A stretch of 64,000 nucleotides of DNA, from assembly GCA_026391215.1 (NCBI GenBank), contig JAPLDX010000106.1, positions 23,441-87,440 of the forward strand. Direction: 5' to 3'. The position numbers and the translations under genes are program-made. Shown in pieces: positions 1-9,180 of the stretch. The stretch comes from Bacteroidia bacterium. GTDB taxonomy: Bacteria; Bacteroidota; Bacteroidia; Bacteroidales; VadinHA17. Under the pieces are notes generated by a model that saw only the letters and a list, made by a program, of their open reading frames with translations, was not told the origin of the DNA and ran no database searches. Position 1 is the stretch's first letter. The number at the start of each line of letters is the position of its first letter.

Positions 1-476
1 AAATGTAGTACATGCTGTACCCTGGAAAATATTTCCGGTTTTGTACATTTAAGCCAGAGAGCCTGCATTCCTGAATTAAGCATTCCCAACGCAGGTGAAG
101 CTGTTCTTCTGCAGAATTCATCCTGACCGCCTGCTTTTTTATAAACACTTTCAGGGATCCTATCATCAATTGGCTTCAGATAATTATAGATTGGTGTAAG
201 TCTTTTACCTCCGGCATCTAGATATGCAAGAGTGGCTCCATATGTAGCAAAGTTTATTGCAGTAAGTTCATACTTATCTGACCTGACAAGCTTTGTGACC
301 GACTCACGTATCCAGTTTTCAATCAGTTCAATGTCGTCACATTCAAAACCGGCATCATCCTTAATTTCGACAAATTTTTCCTCTGATTCTGAAACCAGCT
401 TTAAATTATAATTAAAGAGCAGTATCTTCTTATTGGTTTTACCCACATCAAATACTGCAACAACTTTTTCTTTCAT
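1..476 (-). CDS. FGGY-family carbohydrate kinase, probable rhamnulose kinase (partial)
   Basis: Only the first ~158 codons are present; the gene starts at the reverse-strand ATG at 476 and leaves the window at base 1. The product opens MKEKVVAVFDVGKTNKKILL, the phosphate-binding strand-turn of FGGY sugar kinases, followed by ATYGATLAYLD and a GGQDEF segment usual in the N-terminal half of the family. Its ATG overlaps the TGA of rhaA as ATGA, so the two are translationally coupled. Position as the last visible gene of a rhamnose operon suggests it phosphorylates L-rhamnulose to L-rhamnulose 1-phosphate. That substrate is inferred from context; the family also contains fuculose and xylulose kinases. 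The aldolase that would complete the pathway should lie beyond the left edge. Confidence 0.8.
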   Translation of the reverse strand, partial: MKEKVVAVFDVGKTNKKILLFNYNLKLVSESEEKFVEIKDDAGFECDDIELIENWIRESVTKLVRSDKYELTAINFATYGATLAYLDAGGKRLTPIYNYLKPIDDRIPESVYKKAGGQDEFCRRTASPALGMLNSGMQALWLKCTKPEIFSRVQHVLH

Positions 477-1756
477 CTTTTCATTAAAACTTCTTTTTCG
501 TATTTAATTATCTCTTCAATATAGTCCTGTCCAATAGGAACATTATTCTTCAGACAATAATAATCCCACACGGCTCCGAATGGCTTTGATTTCATCAGCT
601 CAGAAAGGGAGAGCCTTTCGAAGTTCTTTCCCTGTTCTTCGAATTTAAGAAGTGTTTCCTGAGGTTCAAGAAGGGCATATAAGAATGCCATCTGTGCTGA
701 ACGTGTACCAATAACATATGCGCCTATCCTGTTCAGGCTTGCATCAAAGAAATCGAGACCTATGTTCACTCTGCCAAGCGCCTTTGCACGGATAATTTCC
801 TGGGCAATAAGAAGGAGCTCATCATTAAAGGTAACAACATGGTCGCTATCCCAGCGTACACCCCTGGTAAGATGAAGAAGCAACTCGTCAACATAAAGGA
901 GGATTGAAGATATCTTGTCTCCTACCTGTTCTGTAGGATGGAAATGACCATTATCGAGAGTGATCATCGTATTGTTCTTAACTGCATATCCGAGGTAGAA
1001 ATCATGTGACCCCACCACCATTGATTCTGACCCTATTCCGAACAACTTGCTTTCAATGGAATCCTTGAGGTACTTTTTTGGATATTTAACTGAGAATATC
1101 TCATCAAGCGATTTTTTAAGCAGTTTCCTGAGAGTGTACCTGTCAACAGGAGTATCTTTTGATCCGTCCGGGATCCAGATATTATGAACAGCAGGTGTGC
1201 CAAGCTGTTTCCCCATTTCAGCTGCTATCTTACGGCAACGTTTATTGTGTTCAACCCAGAATTTTCTTATTCTTGGATTCTTGCTTGAAAGTGTAAATCC
1301 ATCATCGGCGAGAGGATGAGAGAAACAGGTACAGTTAAAATCGAGACCTATCTTTCTCTTCTTTGCCCAGTTGATCCAGCCCTGATAATGTTTGACTTCT
1401 ATCTGATCGCGATCTACCAGCTTTCCTCCGAACTCTCCATATATAGCATGAAGATTAAGCCTTTGCTTTCCGGGCAAAAGGGACATGACCTTGTCAAGGT
1501 CGGCTCTCATCTGAATAATTGTCTTTGCTTTACCCGGGAAATTTCCTGTGGCTTGTATCCCGCCGCCTCCAAGCTCAGCTCCCTCTTTTTCAAATCCGCT
1601 GACATCATCTGTCTGCCAGCAGTGCAGACTAATGACAACATTATCCATTTCCTTAATTACTTTGCCGGTATCAACCCCTAATTCAGCATATTGCTGCTTT
1701 GCAAGCTGATAAGCTTTTTCCAGTGCATCTTTTTTCATTTCAATATTTATTTTCAA
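473..1756 (-). CDS. rhaA: L-rhamnose isomerase
   Basis: Cytoplasmic metal-dependent isomerase converting L-rhamnose to L-rhamnulose, first committed step of rhamnose catabolism. The 427 residues match the usual family length (about 420). Expected metal and substrate residues are visible: Glu244 in IGSESM, Asp268 in ITLDNGHFHP, Asp303/Asp305 in RWDSDHV and Asp335 in GLDFFDAS. The early SLHCWQTDDVSGFE segment is a family hallmark. It lies 4 nt after rhaM and overlaps the kinase start by 3 nt, so it is the third gene of the rhaT-rhaM-rhaA-kinase operon. The first ATG is used here; a second in-frame Met at residue 7 is possible. Confidence 0.96.
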   Translation of the reverse strand: MKINIEMKKDALEKAYQLAKQQYAELGVDTGKVIKEMDNVVISLHCWQTDDVSGFEKEGAELGGGGIQATGNFPGKAKTIIQMRADLDKVMSLLPGKQRLNLHAIYGEFGGKLVDRDQIEVKHYQGWINWAKKRKIGLDFNCTCFSHPLADDGFTLSSKNPRIRKFWVEHNKRCRKIAAEMGKQLGTPAVHNIWIPDGSKDTPVDRYTLRKLLKKSLDEIFSVKYPKKYLKDSIESKLFGIGSESMVVGSHDFYLGYAVKNNTMITLDNGHFHPTEQVGDKISSILLYVDELLLHLTRGVRWDSDHVVTFNDELLLIAQEIIRAKALGRVNIGLDFFDASLNRIGAYVIGTRSAQMAFLYALLEPQETLLKFEEQGKNFERLSLSELMKSKPFGAVWDYYCLKNNVPIGQDYIEEIIKYEKEVLMKR

Positions 1757-1760
1757 TTAA

Positions 1761-2105
1761 TTATTCCAAGTAAAATACTTGTTCCAGCGGAATGGAAATA
1801 GGTGAATTATCTGGATTGGTCTCCATTATATCAGCCATATACTTCCACCATTTCTTCACTATTTCTGTTGATCCAAGATCCTGTGAGGAGCTTTCTCCTG
1901 TTTGTTCCTGGTAAGCAAAGAGTGTATTTGTCTCTTCATCAAGAAAGATGGAATAATTGCCAATGCCTTCATTCTTTAACAGTTTGACCAGTTCAGGCCA
2001 GATCTCGCTATGCCTTTTCCGGTATTCTTCCTTAAATCCCGGATACATTTTCATTTTAAAACCAAATCTCTTTACCTTACTTTCCATTTTAGCTAAGTTT
2101 GACAA
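1761..2105 (-). CDS. rhaM: L-rhamnose mutarotase
   Basis: Small cytoplasmic enzyme (114 aa, normal for RhaM) interconverting alpha and beta anomers of L-rhamnose so that the isomerase receives its preferred form. The ferredoxin-like fold is suggested by the core FGFKMKMYPGFKEEYRKRHS, which carries the conserved active-site His in KRHSEIWPEL, and by the KWWKYMADIMETN helix with the Trp residues that line the sugar pocket in the family. Its first bases overlap the end of rhaT by 17 nt and its stop is 4 nt from rhaA, consistent with one polycistronic message. Confidence 0.93.
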   Translation of the reverse strand: MSNLAKMESKVKRFGFKMKMYPGFKEEYRKRHSEIWPELVKLLKNEGIGNYSIFLDEETNTLFAYQEQTGESSSQDLGSTEIVKKWWKYMADIMETNPDNSPISIPLEQVFYLE

Positions 2106-3117
2106 TGAACGTGGAAAGAATAAGAACTATTATTCCGATTACCAGTATAATTATGGTTTTTGTCTTTACGCCCTTCCACTCCTTTAATATAATGCCCCAG
2201 ATATTGCTAATGGCAATGTTGAGCGCCATAAGGATGCTCCATCCGAACACAGCCATACCGGAAGGAAGCTTGCTGGAGCCCATTCCGAAGAAATGGAACT
2301 GAAGGAACCATAATAATCCGGCGATGAAAGTAAATAACAGGTTGTTCAATAAGATGTTCCCGGATACCGTATAGTAATCCTTATAAGTATTATTCTTTAT
2401 ATTTAAGAATCCGCAATAAACAAGGTTAGTAATGAATCCTCCCAGGAGAATGAATATCAGGGACGGGTTTTTCTGGAACAGAGGATTCGTTCCATGGGCC
2501 AGTGCAATATCTTCAATTGGTTTGCCTGCTTCAAAGCCGAAGTTGAAGCATGCACTCATTATCCCTGCAAAGATCGCTATCAGGATGCCTTTCTTTAGCG
2601 CAAATTCCCTGACAGCTGCTTTCTTTTCTTCCTCAGTCATCTCCTTGCTTTTAAGAGAGCCTGCATAACCAATTATAATGATTCCGGCCACAGTAATTGC
2701 CACACCAGCGACAGTAAGAATTCCTCCCCTGGTTGAAAACAAATTCTGACCTGCAATTATCGGTGGTAACAGTGTTCCAAATGCCGCACAAAGACCCAGT
2801 GCAATACTCTGACCTAGAGCCACTCCGAGGTAGCGTAAGCTTAATCCGAATGTCAGTCCTCCAAATCCCCATAAAACTCCAAAGAATGTTGCCATAAGCT
2901 TGGCTGATGAAGGTGCTTCATTAATGATCGGCATCAGCTCGCCCTTAGGTATAAAAATTAGTGCGAAGAGCCAGGGAATGATGAGCCATGCAAAAACACC
3001 CTGGCTCAGCCAGTATGATTCCCATGCCCATGACTTGACTTTCTTAAATGGGACATAAAAGCTTGCAGCACCTATGCTGCCTAATGCAATTAATAGTATA
3101 CCTGCAATCGGATCCAT
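2089..3117 (-). CDS. rhaT: L-rhamnose/proton symporter RhaT
   Basis: Inner-membrane sugar permease (342 aa, ten predicted hydrophobic segments) bringing L-rhamnose in with H+. The start DPIAGILLIALGSIGAASFY and the internal WGFGGLTFGLSLRYLGVALGQ are characteristic of the RhaT family within the drug/metabolite transporter superfamily. It is the first gene of the rhamnose operon, transcribed divergently from the GH78 rhamnosidase. Its ATG is 10 bp from a perfect 9-5-9 inverted repeat (3127-3149) that could be the operator. Coupling of uptake, mutarotation, isomerisation and phosphorylation in one operon supports the substrate assignment. Confidence 0.93.
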   Translation of the reverse strand: MDPIAGILLIALGSIGAASFYVPFKKVKSWAWESYWLSQGVFAWLIIPWLFALIFIPKGELMPIINEAPSSAKLMATFFGVLWGFGGLTFGLSLRYLGVALGQSIALGLCAAFGTLLPPIIAGQNLFSTRGGILTVAGVAITVAGIIIIGYAGSLKSKEMTEEEKKAAVREFALKKGILIAIFAGIMSACFNFGFEAGKPIEDIALAHGTNPLFQKNPSLIFILLGGFITNLVYCGFLNIKNNTYKDYYTVSGNILLNNLLFTFIAGLLWFLQFHFFGMGSSKLPSGMAVFGWSILMALNIAISNIWGIILKEWKGVKTKTIIILVIGIIVLILSTFIVKLS

Positions 3118-3126
3118 ATAATTTTA

Positions 3127-3149
3127 TTTAAATTGAATCGCAATTTAAA
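3127..3149. promoter_or_regulatory. Perfect inverted repeat, candidate rhamnose operator
   Basis: TTTAAATTG, five bases, then CAATTTAAA: two 9-nt arms with no mismatch, 10 bp upstream of the rhaT ATG and 88 bp upstream of the rhamnosidase ATG in the divergent gap. The geometry fits a dimeric transcription factor site. No regulator gene for rhamnose is in the window, so the binding protein is unknown. The arms are AT-rich, which raises the chance of coincidence. Confidence 0.45.
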
Positions 3150-3237
3150 AACTTTAGCGGAGGAAATCAGCGGTTGATCTGTTTTTTTATTTGCACATTT
3201 GTAATAATCTTTAATAGTACAATTAATAACAGATATT

Positions 3238-5967
3238 ATGAAAACATTTCTTGCATCGCTTATACTGCTTTTCATTTCTTCCGGCATATTTGCACAGGAT
3301 TTTACAGTTAAAGAACTGACAGTTGAACATAAGAAAAATCCTGTTGGCATTGATATTAAGCAACCCGGATTTTCATGGAAAATTTTCGGTACCGGAACAA
3401 GCATTTTACAAACCGCTTATTCAATTAGAATAGCAACAGATCAGAAATTCTCTTCCGGGAAAATTATATGGCAATCAGGGAAGGTTATGACGGATGCCTC
3501 TGTACTCCAGATTTACAATGGCCCTGCTCTGAAATCAGGACTGAGGTATTTCTGGCAGGTGAAAGTCTGGGACAATAAAGGAAGGGAATCGAAATGGAGC
3601 GAACCGGCATTCTGGGAAATGGGCTTGCTCTCTCCTTCCGACTGGAAGGCAAAATGGATTGAAATGGATGGAGATACAAACCGCTACGCTCCATCTCCTC
3701 ATTTCAGAAAGGAATTCTCAATCGATAAAACTATCTCAAAAGCAGTTATATATGTAACTGCTCATGGATTATATGAGCTCCATCTTAACGGTAAAAAAGT
3801 CGGAGACGAGGTGCTTACTCCAGGATGGACTTCATATGGAAAAAGAATCCAGTACCAGGTATTTGATGTAACAGACCAGCTTGTAAAAGGGAAAAATGCT
3901 GTTGGTGCAGTACTTGGTGACGGCTGGTACAGGGGAACGTTAGCCTGGGGTGATAACTGGGCTATCTACGGAAAGAGGCTTGGATTGCTGATGCAGATGA
4001 AGATAACCTATTCTGACGGAAGTGAATCTTTAATAGTGACAGATGAAACCTGGAAATGCAATAATGATGGTGCAATTCGAATGAACGATCTGTACAACGG
4101 GGAAATATATGATGCAAATAAAAAACTTACAGGATGGAATATGACCGGCTATAATGAAAGTAGCTGGAACAAGGTAAGTATCGGAAATTATAATATACCA
4201 CTTATTGCTTCTGAAAGCGTTCCCGTCAGGAAGGTTGAGGAAATTAAACCTGTAAAGATCTTTAAAACTCCGAACGGAAGCCTTATTGCAGATATGGGAC
4301 AGAATATGGTAGGCTGGATAAGACTTAAGGTATCAGGAACAAAGGGGACCGAAGTCACCGTTCGTCATGCAGAGGTACTTGACAAATACGGAGAGTTTTA
4401 TACTGAGAATCTTCGGTCAGCTAAAGCTCAGTTTAAATACATACTTGCAGGTAGCGGTGAAGAAATATACGAACCGCGGTTCACCTTCTTCGGCTTCAGG
4501 TACATTGAAGTCTCAGGATTTCCAGGAACATTGACTGCCGATAATATTACTGGTGTTGTCGTTCATTCCAACATGGAACCGACAGGTACCTATAGTTGTT
4601 CCAATCCCCTTTTAAATCAGCTTCAGCATAATATTATATGGGGTCAGAAAGGAAATTTTGTGGATGTCCCTACAGATTGTCCCCAGAGGGATGAACGTCT
4701 TGGCTGGACAGGTGATGCACAGGCTTTCAGCCGTACAGCTGCTTTCAATTTCAATGTGGCTCCCTTCTTTACAAAATGGCTGAAGGATGTCGCTATTGAT
4801 CAGAAACCCGGCGGAGAAGTACCTGACGTTATTCCCGATGTACTGAACATGCAGAATGCAAAGACAGCTCAACCGTCAGCAGGATGGGGAGATGTTGCAG
4901 TGATTGTTCCCTGGACCATGTATACAGTGTATGGAGATAAACGACTTCTGGAAACCCAATACCCCAGCATGAAAGCCTGGGTAGAGTATATCAGGAACAT
5001 AGCAGGCGACAGCTATATATGGAAAGGAGGAAGCACATATGGTGACTGGCTCTTCTATCATCCGCCTGTGAACAGCCATTCAACTCCTGACGGTCATACC
5101 GATCATGATTTTATTGCTACTGCTTTCTACGCCTATTCAACGAGTTTACTTGCGAAGGCAGCCAGAGAACTTGGAAAAACAGAGGATGAGCAATTCTATT
5201 CAGAACTTTTCGAAAAGATAAAAACAGTATTTATAAATGAATATGTTACACCTGCGGGAAGGGTAGGTACCAATTCACAGACATCTTATGTTCTTGCCCT
5301 GATGTTTAATCTCCTCCCTGAAAACCTCAGAGAAAAATCAGCGCAGTTTCTTGTTGATGATATAAAGAGCAGGGATAACCATCTTTCAACAGGATTTCTG
5401 GGAACCGTTTTCCTTTGTCATGTGCTTACACAGGAAGGCTATTCAGACGTTGCATACGACCTGCTGCTCCAGGAAACTTATCCGTCATGGCTTTATCCGG
5501 TGAAGATGGGTGCAACCACTATCTGGGAGCGTTGGGACGGACAAAGACCCGACAGCACTTTCCAGGATGCCGGGATGAATTCATTCAACCACTATGCGTA
5601 TGGAGCAATAGGTGACTGGATGTACAGGGTATCTGCCGGAATTGAGGCCCTTGAACCGGGTTACAAGCAAATCATGATCCAGCCCCATTTTACAAAAAGA
5701 CTTGACTATTCTAAAGCTTCCTATGAGAGTTCTTATGGCAAAATTGCTTCAGGCTGGGAAAGAAAATCAGGGAAGATCATACTTAAAGTAAACATACCTG
5801 AAAATACCAGTGCAATAATCCTGATTCCAACTGATGATCCGGGAAAAATAACCGAAAGCGGAATAACTATTACCGGAAATACAAAATTCAAATCAATCGG
5901 TAAGGAAAAGAACATGACAGCCATAAACACAGGTTCGGGTGAATATGTTTTTGAGATCGCTGAATAG
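3238..5967 (+). CDS. Secreted alpha-L-rhamnosidase, glycoside hydrolase family 78
   Basis: Releases terminal L-rhamnose from plant or microbial glycans, feeding the facing rhamnose operon. A signal peptide (MKTFLASLILLFISSGIFA, cleavage near residue 19) sends it to the periplasm or outer surface. Order of parts: Ig-like N-terminal domain (about 20-130), lectin-like rhamnosidase N domain with the HGLYELHLNGKKVGDEVLTPGW motif (about 150-300), beta-sandwich linker, (alpha/alpha)6 catalytic barrel, C-terminal beta domain. Catalytic-type acidic residues are visible in TDCPQRDERLGWTGDAQ (Asp485, Glu486) and TTIWERWDG (Glu764), matching the acid and base positions of GH78. Length 909 aa is typical. 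EamA follows after 3 nt. Confidence 0.95.
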   Translation: MKTFLASLILLFISSGIFAQDFTVKELTVEHKKNPVGIDIKQPGFSWKIFGTGTSILQTAYSIRIATDQKFSSGKIIWQSGKVMTDASVLQIYNGPALKSGLRYFWQVKVWDNKGRESKWSEPAFWEMGLLSPSDWKAKWIEMDGDTNRYAPSPHFRKEFSIDKTISKAVIYVTAHGLYELHLNGKKVGDEVLTPGWTSYGKRIQYQVFDVTDQLVKGKNAVGAVLGDGWYRGTLAWGDNWAIYGKRLGLLMQMKITYSDGSESLIVTDETWKCNNDGAIRMNDLYNGEIYDANKKLTGWNMTGYNESSWNKVSIGNYNIPLIASESVPVRKVEEIKPVKIFKTPNGSLIADMGQNMVGWIRLKVSGTKGTEVTVRHAEVLDKYGEFYTENLRSAKAQFKYILAGSGEEIYEPRFTFFGFRYIEVSGFPGTLTADNITGVVVHSNMEPTGTYSCSNPLLNQLQHNIIWGQKGNFVDVPTDCPQRDERLGWTGDAQAFSRTAAFNFNVAPFFTKWLKDVAIDQKPGGEVPDVIPDVLNMQNAKTAQPSAGWGDVAVIVPWTMYTVYGDKRLLETQYPSMKAWVEYIRNIAGDSYIWKGGSTYGDWLFYHPPVNSHSTPDGHTDHDFIATAFYAYSTSLLAKAARELGKTEDEQFYSELFEKIKTVFINEYVTPAGRVGTNSQTSYVLALMFNLLPENLREKSAQFLVDDIKSRDNHLSTGFLGTVFLCHVLTQEGYSDVAYDLLLQETYPSWLYPVKMGATTIWERWDGQRPDSTFQDAGMNSFNHYAYGAIGDWMYRVSAGIEALEPGYKQIMIQPHFTKRLDYSKASYESSYGKIASGWERKSGKIILKVNIPENTSAIILIPTDDPGKITESGITITGNTKFKSIGKEKNMTAINTGSGEYVFEIAE

Positions 5968-5970
5968 AAA

Positions 5971-6873
5971 ATGGATTTTATTGCTGGTCATTATGGTGAG
6001 TTTGCAGCGCTTCTTGTCGCTTTTTTCTGGACAGTATCTGCCCTGGCATTTGAATCAGCAAGCCGCAAGGTAGGATCTTTAGCCGTCAATATTCTAAGGC
6101 TTGTTGCTGGTTTTATTTTTCTGAGCATTTTCACTTTTATACGCAGAAGGCTTATTTTACCTACAGATGCCAGTGCAGAAAACTGGTTATGGCTGGCGCT
6201 CTCCGGACTGGTCGGATTTGTTTTTGGTGATCTGTTTTTATTCAAGGCATTTACAGTTATCGGATCGAGGTTCTCAATGCTTTTAATGACTTTGGTCCCT
6301 CCCATTACTGCTTTTTTCGGATGGATTATACTTGGGGAACACCTTACGTTGATTCATTTTTTAGGAATGGCACTTACTTTTACAGGAATAGCAATGGCTA
6401 TCTTTAACCGTAAATCAGAAGGTGAAAAACTTACCCTGAAGATTTCGCCATCGGGGATACTCTATGCACTAGGTGGAGCAGTCGGCCAGGCACTTGGCCT
6501 GATATTAAGCAAATTAGGTGTCAGGGAATATGATCCTTTTTCTGCAACTCAGATCAGGATCATTGCCGGTATTGCAGGATTCTCAGTATTGATTACAGTC
6601 ATGGGAAGATGGGGAAGTGTCAGAAATGCTGTAAAAAATGCGAGTGCTATGAAATCTCTCACCCTCGGTGCATTTTTCGGTCCCTTCCTTGGAGTCTCTT
6701 TCTCCCTGATAGCAGTCATGTTCACTGAAGCCGGAATTGCTTCGACAATTATGGCCCTGGTACCGATATTCATTATTATACCTTCTGCGATTATATATAA
6801 GGATAAAATAAAGTCTGCAGAAGTTATTGGAGCAATTATTAGTGTTGGAGGTGTTGCATTGTTTTTCATATAG
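5971..6873 (+). CDS. EamA-family (DMT superfamily) transporter
   Basis: Ten-helix inner-membrane permease of 300 aa made of two EamA repeats: about 1-145, with FWTVSALAFESASRKVG and the LVPPITAFFGWIILGEHL helix pair, and about 160-300, with MALVPIFIIIPSAIIYKDKI. The family exports amino acids, nucleosides, metabolites or drugs, and the substrate cannot be read from sequence. It starts 3 nt after the rhamnosidase stop and ends 6 nt before arfB, so these three genes probably share a transcript. Import of a rhamnose product cannot be excluded but would be a guess. Confidence 0.85.
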   Translation: MDFIAGHYGEFAALLVAFFWTVSALAFESASRKVGSLAVNILRLVAGFIFLSIFTFIRRRLILPTDASAENWLWLALSGLVGFVFGDLFLFKAFTVIGSRFSMLLMTLVPPITAFFGWIILGEHLTLIHFLGMALTFTGIAMAIFNRKSEGEKLTLKISPSGILYALGGAVGQALGLILSKLGVREYDPFSATQIRIIAGIAGFSVLITVMGRWGSVRNAVKNASAMKSLTLGAFFGPFLGVSFSLIAVMFTEAGIASTIMALVPIFIIIPSAIIYKDKIKSAEVIGAIISVGGVALFFI

Positions 6874-6879
6874 CATAAA

Positions 6880-7305
6880 ATGGTTGCTGAAGAATTAAGA
6901 AGTCGCATTTCTCCCAGAGAATTAATCTTTTCCACTTCCCGCAGCAGCGGACCCGGCGGACAAAACGTCAATAAGGTAAATACAAAAGTGGAGCTGAGGT
7001 TTTATGTACAAGGATCATCAAATCTTTCTGCTCAGGAAAAAGAAAAGATACTTGAGAAACTTAATAAGAAGATCAACGCTGACGGCGAGCTGATTGTAGT
7101 TTCACAATCAGAAAGAACCCAGCTCATGAACAGGAAGAAATCTGAAGAGAAATTTTTCAAACTGCTTGCTGCTGCACTTACGGAAAAACGAAAACGCAGA
7201 TCAACAAAACCAACTGATGCATCAAGAAAAAAACGGCTTGAGAAAAAGAAAAAAAGAGGTTCAGTTAAAAAGCTAAGGAAGATATTTGAGATAAATGAAG
7301 AATAG
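6880..7305 (+). CDS. arfB: Alternative ribosome-rescue peptidyl-tRNA hydrolase ArfB
   Basis: Releases peptides from ribosomes stalled at the 3' end of truncated messages. The 141-aa protein has the release-factor catalytic loop SSGPGGQNVNKVNT with Gly26-Gly27-Gln28, and a long basic tail (KRKRRSTKP through KKKKRGSVKKLRK) that in the ArfB/YaeJ family sits in the empty mRNA channel. Length and absence of a codon-recognition domain separate it from true release factors. It is the third gene after GH78 and EamA with 6-nt spacing, an odd operon partner that is probably just adjacency. Its stop abuts the stop of the convergent MATE gene with no spacer. Confidence 0.92.
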   Translation: MVAEELRSRISPRELIFSTSRSSGPGGQNVNKVNTKVELRFYVQGSSNLSAQEKEKILEKLNKKINADGELIVVSQSERTQLMNRKKSEEKFFKLLAAALTEKRKRRSTKPTDASRKKRLEKKKKRGSVKKLRKIFEINEE

Positions 7306-8727
7306 TTAAACTTCCTTTAACTTCCATTTTCCCTTACGGAAGACCAGGAAAGCGGTCAGTGTCATTATTGTTTCAGCAATGACTATTGCCACATAAACAC
7401 CATTCTCGTTCATTCCCGATGTTATGGCAAATATATATGCCAGCGGTATTTCAATGAGCCAGTAAGCAAATATATTTATCTTAAGCGGTGTCGTCGTATC
7501 ACCGGCTCCGTTGAAGGAGTTGGCCAGCACCATTCCGAACCCGTATCCTATAAATCCGATGCTAATAATTCTGAGGCATTCTATGCCTGGTTTAACAACA
7601 GTCGGATCGTCTATAAAAAGCCTGATGAACGGTTCCGGAAATGCAACAAGAATGATTCCAACGATGCCGAGCAGGATCATATTAACCCAGCCTGTTATCA
7701 TCACTGACCGCTCAGCCCGTTCAGGTTTTCCTGCTCCAAGATTTTGTCCTACAAGAGTGGAGGCGGCATTGCTTATTCCCCATGATGGCAGAAGGACGAA
7801 ATTGATTATCCTGATGGCAATTGTATATCCTGCAACCACATCACTTCCAAATATTGATATAATCCTTACAAGGGCTATCCAGCTTGACGTGCCAATTAGG
7901 TTTTGTCCAATACTGCCAAGTGAGATCTTTATAAGCTTTGCTATTATCCTGAAGTTTATCCCAAAGTGTTTTAATGAAAGCTGTATACGTTTTTTACCAA
8001 AGAAAAGAAGATACAACTGATATAATACCGCTATACCACGTCCAATAGTTGTTGCAATAGCAGCGCCCTTTATACCAAGCTCAGGGAATGGACCTAAACC
8101 GAATATCAGACATGGATCAAGTATTATGTTTATAATATTGCCTACCCAGAGAACCCTCATTGCAACAGCTGCATCACCTGCGCTGCGGAAAATTGCATTA
8201 ATAATGAACAACATCATTATGACAATATTTCCTCCAAGCATGATCCTTGCATATCCCGACATTTCATTAACGATCACAGGTGAAGCGCCCATGATATTAA
8301 GAAGATCTTTTGCAAACAGGACACCAGGTATGGCAATGATCACTGATACTATTGCACCGGTAAGAATGGCCTGAAATGCAGTCCCTGATGCCTTATCGGG
8401 ATTCTTCTCTCCTATTCTTCTGGAGACCATCGATGTTGTGGCAGTTGCAAGTCCCAAAGAAATTGCATAAACAATTGTTATCAGAGATTCAGTCAGCCCG
8501 ACTGTAGCTACAGCATCCGCACCGAGCTTTGACACAAAGAAAATATCGACAATGACAAAGACTGACTCCATTATCATTTCAAGCACGGCAGGAATCGAAA
8601 GCAATAGTATTGCACGACTAAGTCTCACCTCGGTGAAATCCTGCTCGGTTCCTGCAACAGCTTCTCTGACATCACTGAAGAACAGTCGTATTTTCTGTCC
8701 TGTAATATTGCTTAAATGTCGAATCAT
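7306..8727 (-). CDS. MATE-family multidrug/metabolite efflux transporter
   Basis: Inner-membrane antiporter (473 aa, about 12 predicted helices) of the MATE family, exporting cationic drugs or metabolites with Na+ or H+. Typical parts are the first helix LLLSIPAVLEMIMESVFVIVDIFFV, the TEVRLS entry, GLATATTSMVSRRIGEKN in the first half, and SNAASTLVGQNLGAGKPERAERS in the second, the duplicated motif of the family. Upstream on the reverse strand, CAAAAGTA (8761-8768) reads as a -7 box, and CAAT at 8787-8790 with 18-nt spacing as an imperfect -33 box. Substrate unknown. A 34-residue cytoplasmic N-terminal stretch precedes the first helix, so a shorter start is possible. Confidence 0.9.
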   Translation of the reverse strand: MIRHLSNITGQKIRLFFSDVREAVAGTEQDFTEVRLSRAILLLSIPAVLEMIMESVFVIVDIFFVSKLGADAVATVGLTESLITIVYAISLGLATATTSMVSRRIGEKNPDKASGTAFQAILTGAIVSVIIAIPGVLFAKDLLNIMGASPVIVNEMSGYARIMLGGNIVIMMLFIINAIFRSAGDAAVAMRVLWVGNIINIILDPCLIFGLGPFPELGIKGAAIATTIGRGIAVLYQLYLLFFGKKRIQLSLKHFGINFRIIAKLIKISLGSIGQNLIGTSSWIALVRIISIFGSDVVAGYTIAIRIINFVLLPSWGISNAASTLVGQNLGAGKPERAERSVMITGWVNMILLGIVGIILVAFPEPFIRLFIDDPTVVKPGIECLRIISIGFIGYGFGMVLANSFNGAGDTTTPLKINIFAYWLIEIPLAYIFAITSGMNENGVYVAIVIAETIMTLTAFLVFRKGKWKLKEV

Positions 8728-9180
8728 TCCCCTTTATGCGATTCTGAATTTTCAGAAAGACAAAAGTATTTTATTTTTATTTATGACAATAATTCATATA
8801 GAATAGTTCTGGCATCATTATTGAATAAATGACTTTTCAAAAAATAAAAATTGACGCTGGAAGAAGTTCTGGTGGTGAAAAAATGAATATAAAAATGCTA
8901 CAGAAAAAAATGAGTCGAAATAATACCAATAGTCTTTGCAAATGCATTGATGATGAATATATGCATAATATGCTTATAGACAGGTGTTTAACTGATGATA
9001 ATTCTGATCGGGAAATTATTGATGTTAATAAAATGCTATTAGTGTTAATATTTCTGATGGTCAAGTGATACAATGTATTAATAGAATATATATTTTCGCA
9101 CCAATTAATTTTTTAATAATAGTATAAATTTAAAAACCACACACTCTTAAAAGAAACGATGAATTATTTCATCATCTGCT
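8728..9180. other. Intergenic region before the KamA cluster
   Basis: A 453-bp AT-rich gap between divergent units. It contains the likely MATE promoter near 8761-8790 and must contain the promoter of the KamA operon, though no clean TTTG/TAnnTTTG pair is visible for the latter. A short forward frame at 8829-9068 (79 codons, rich in Asn, Lys and Met, no recognisable family) is open but unconvincing. Close to the KamA start, GATGA-attatt-TCATC at 9160-9175 forms a small hairpin. I see nothing else that can be supported. Confidence 0.5.

Noticed and set aside
1316..1681. 121-codon forward frame opposite rhaA
   Set aside because: Lies wholly antisense to a well-conserved isomerase and has no recognisable domain; a shadow frame.
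8829..9068. 79-codon forward frame in the gap before the KamA operon
   Set aside because: Low-complexity Asn/Lys/Met composition, no family and a competing reverse frame over the same bases; could be real but cannot be supported.
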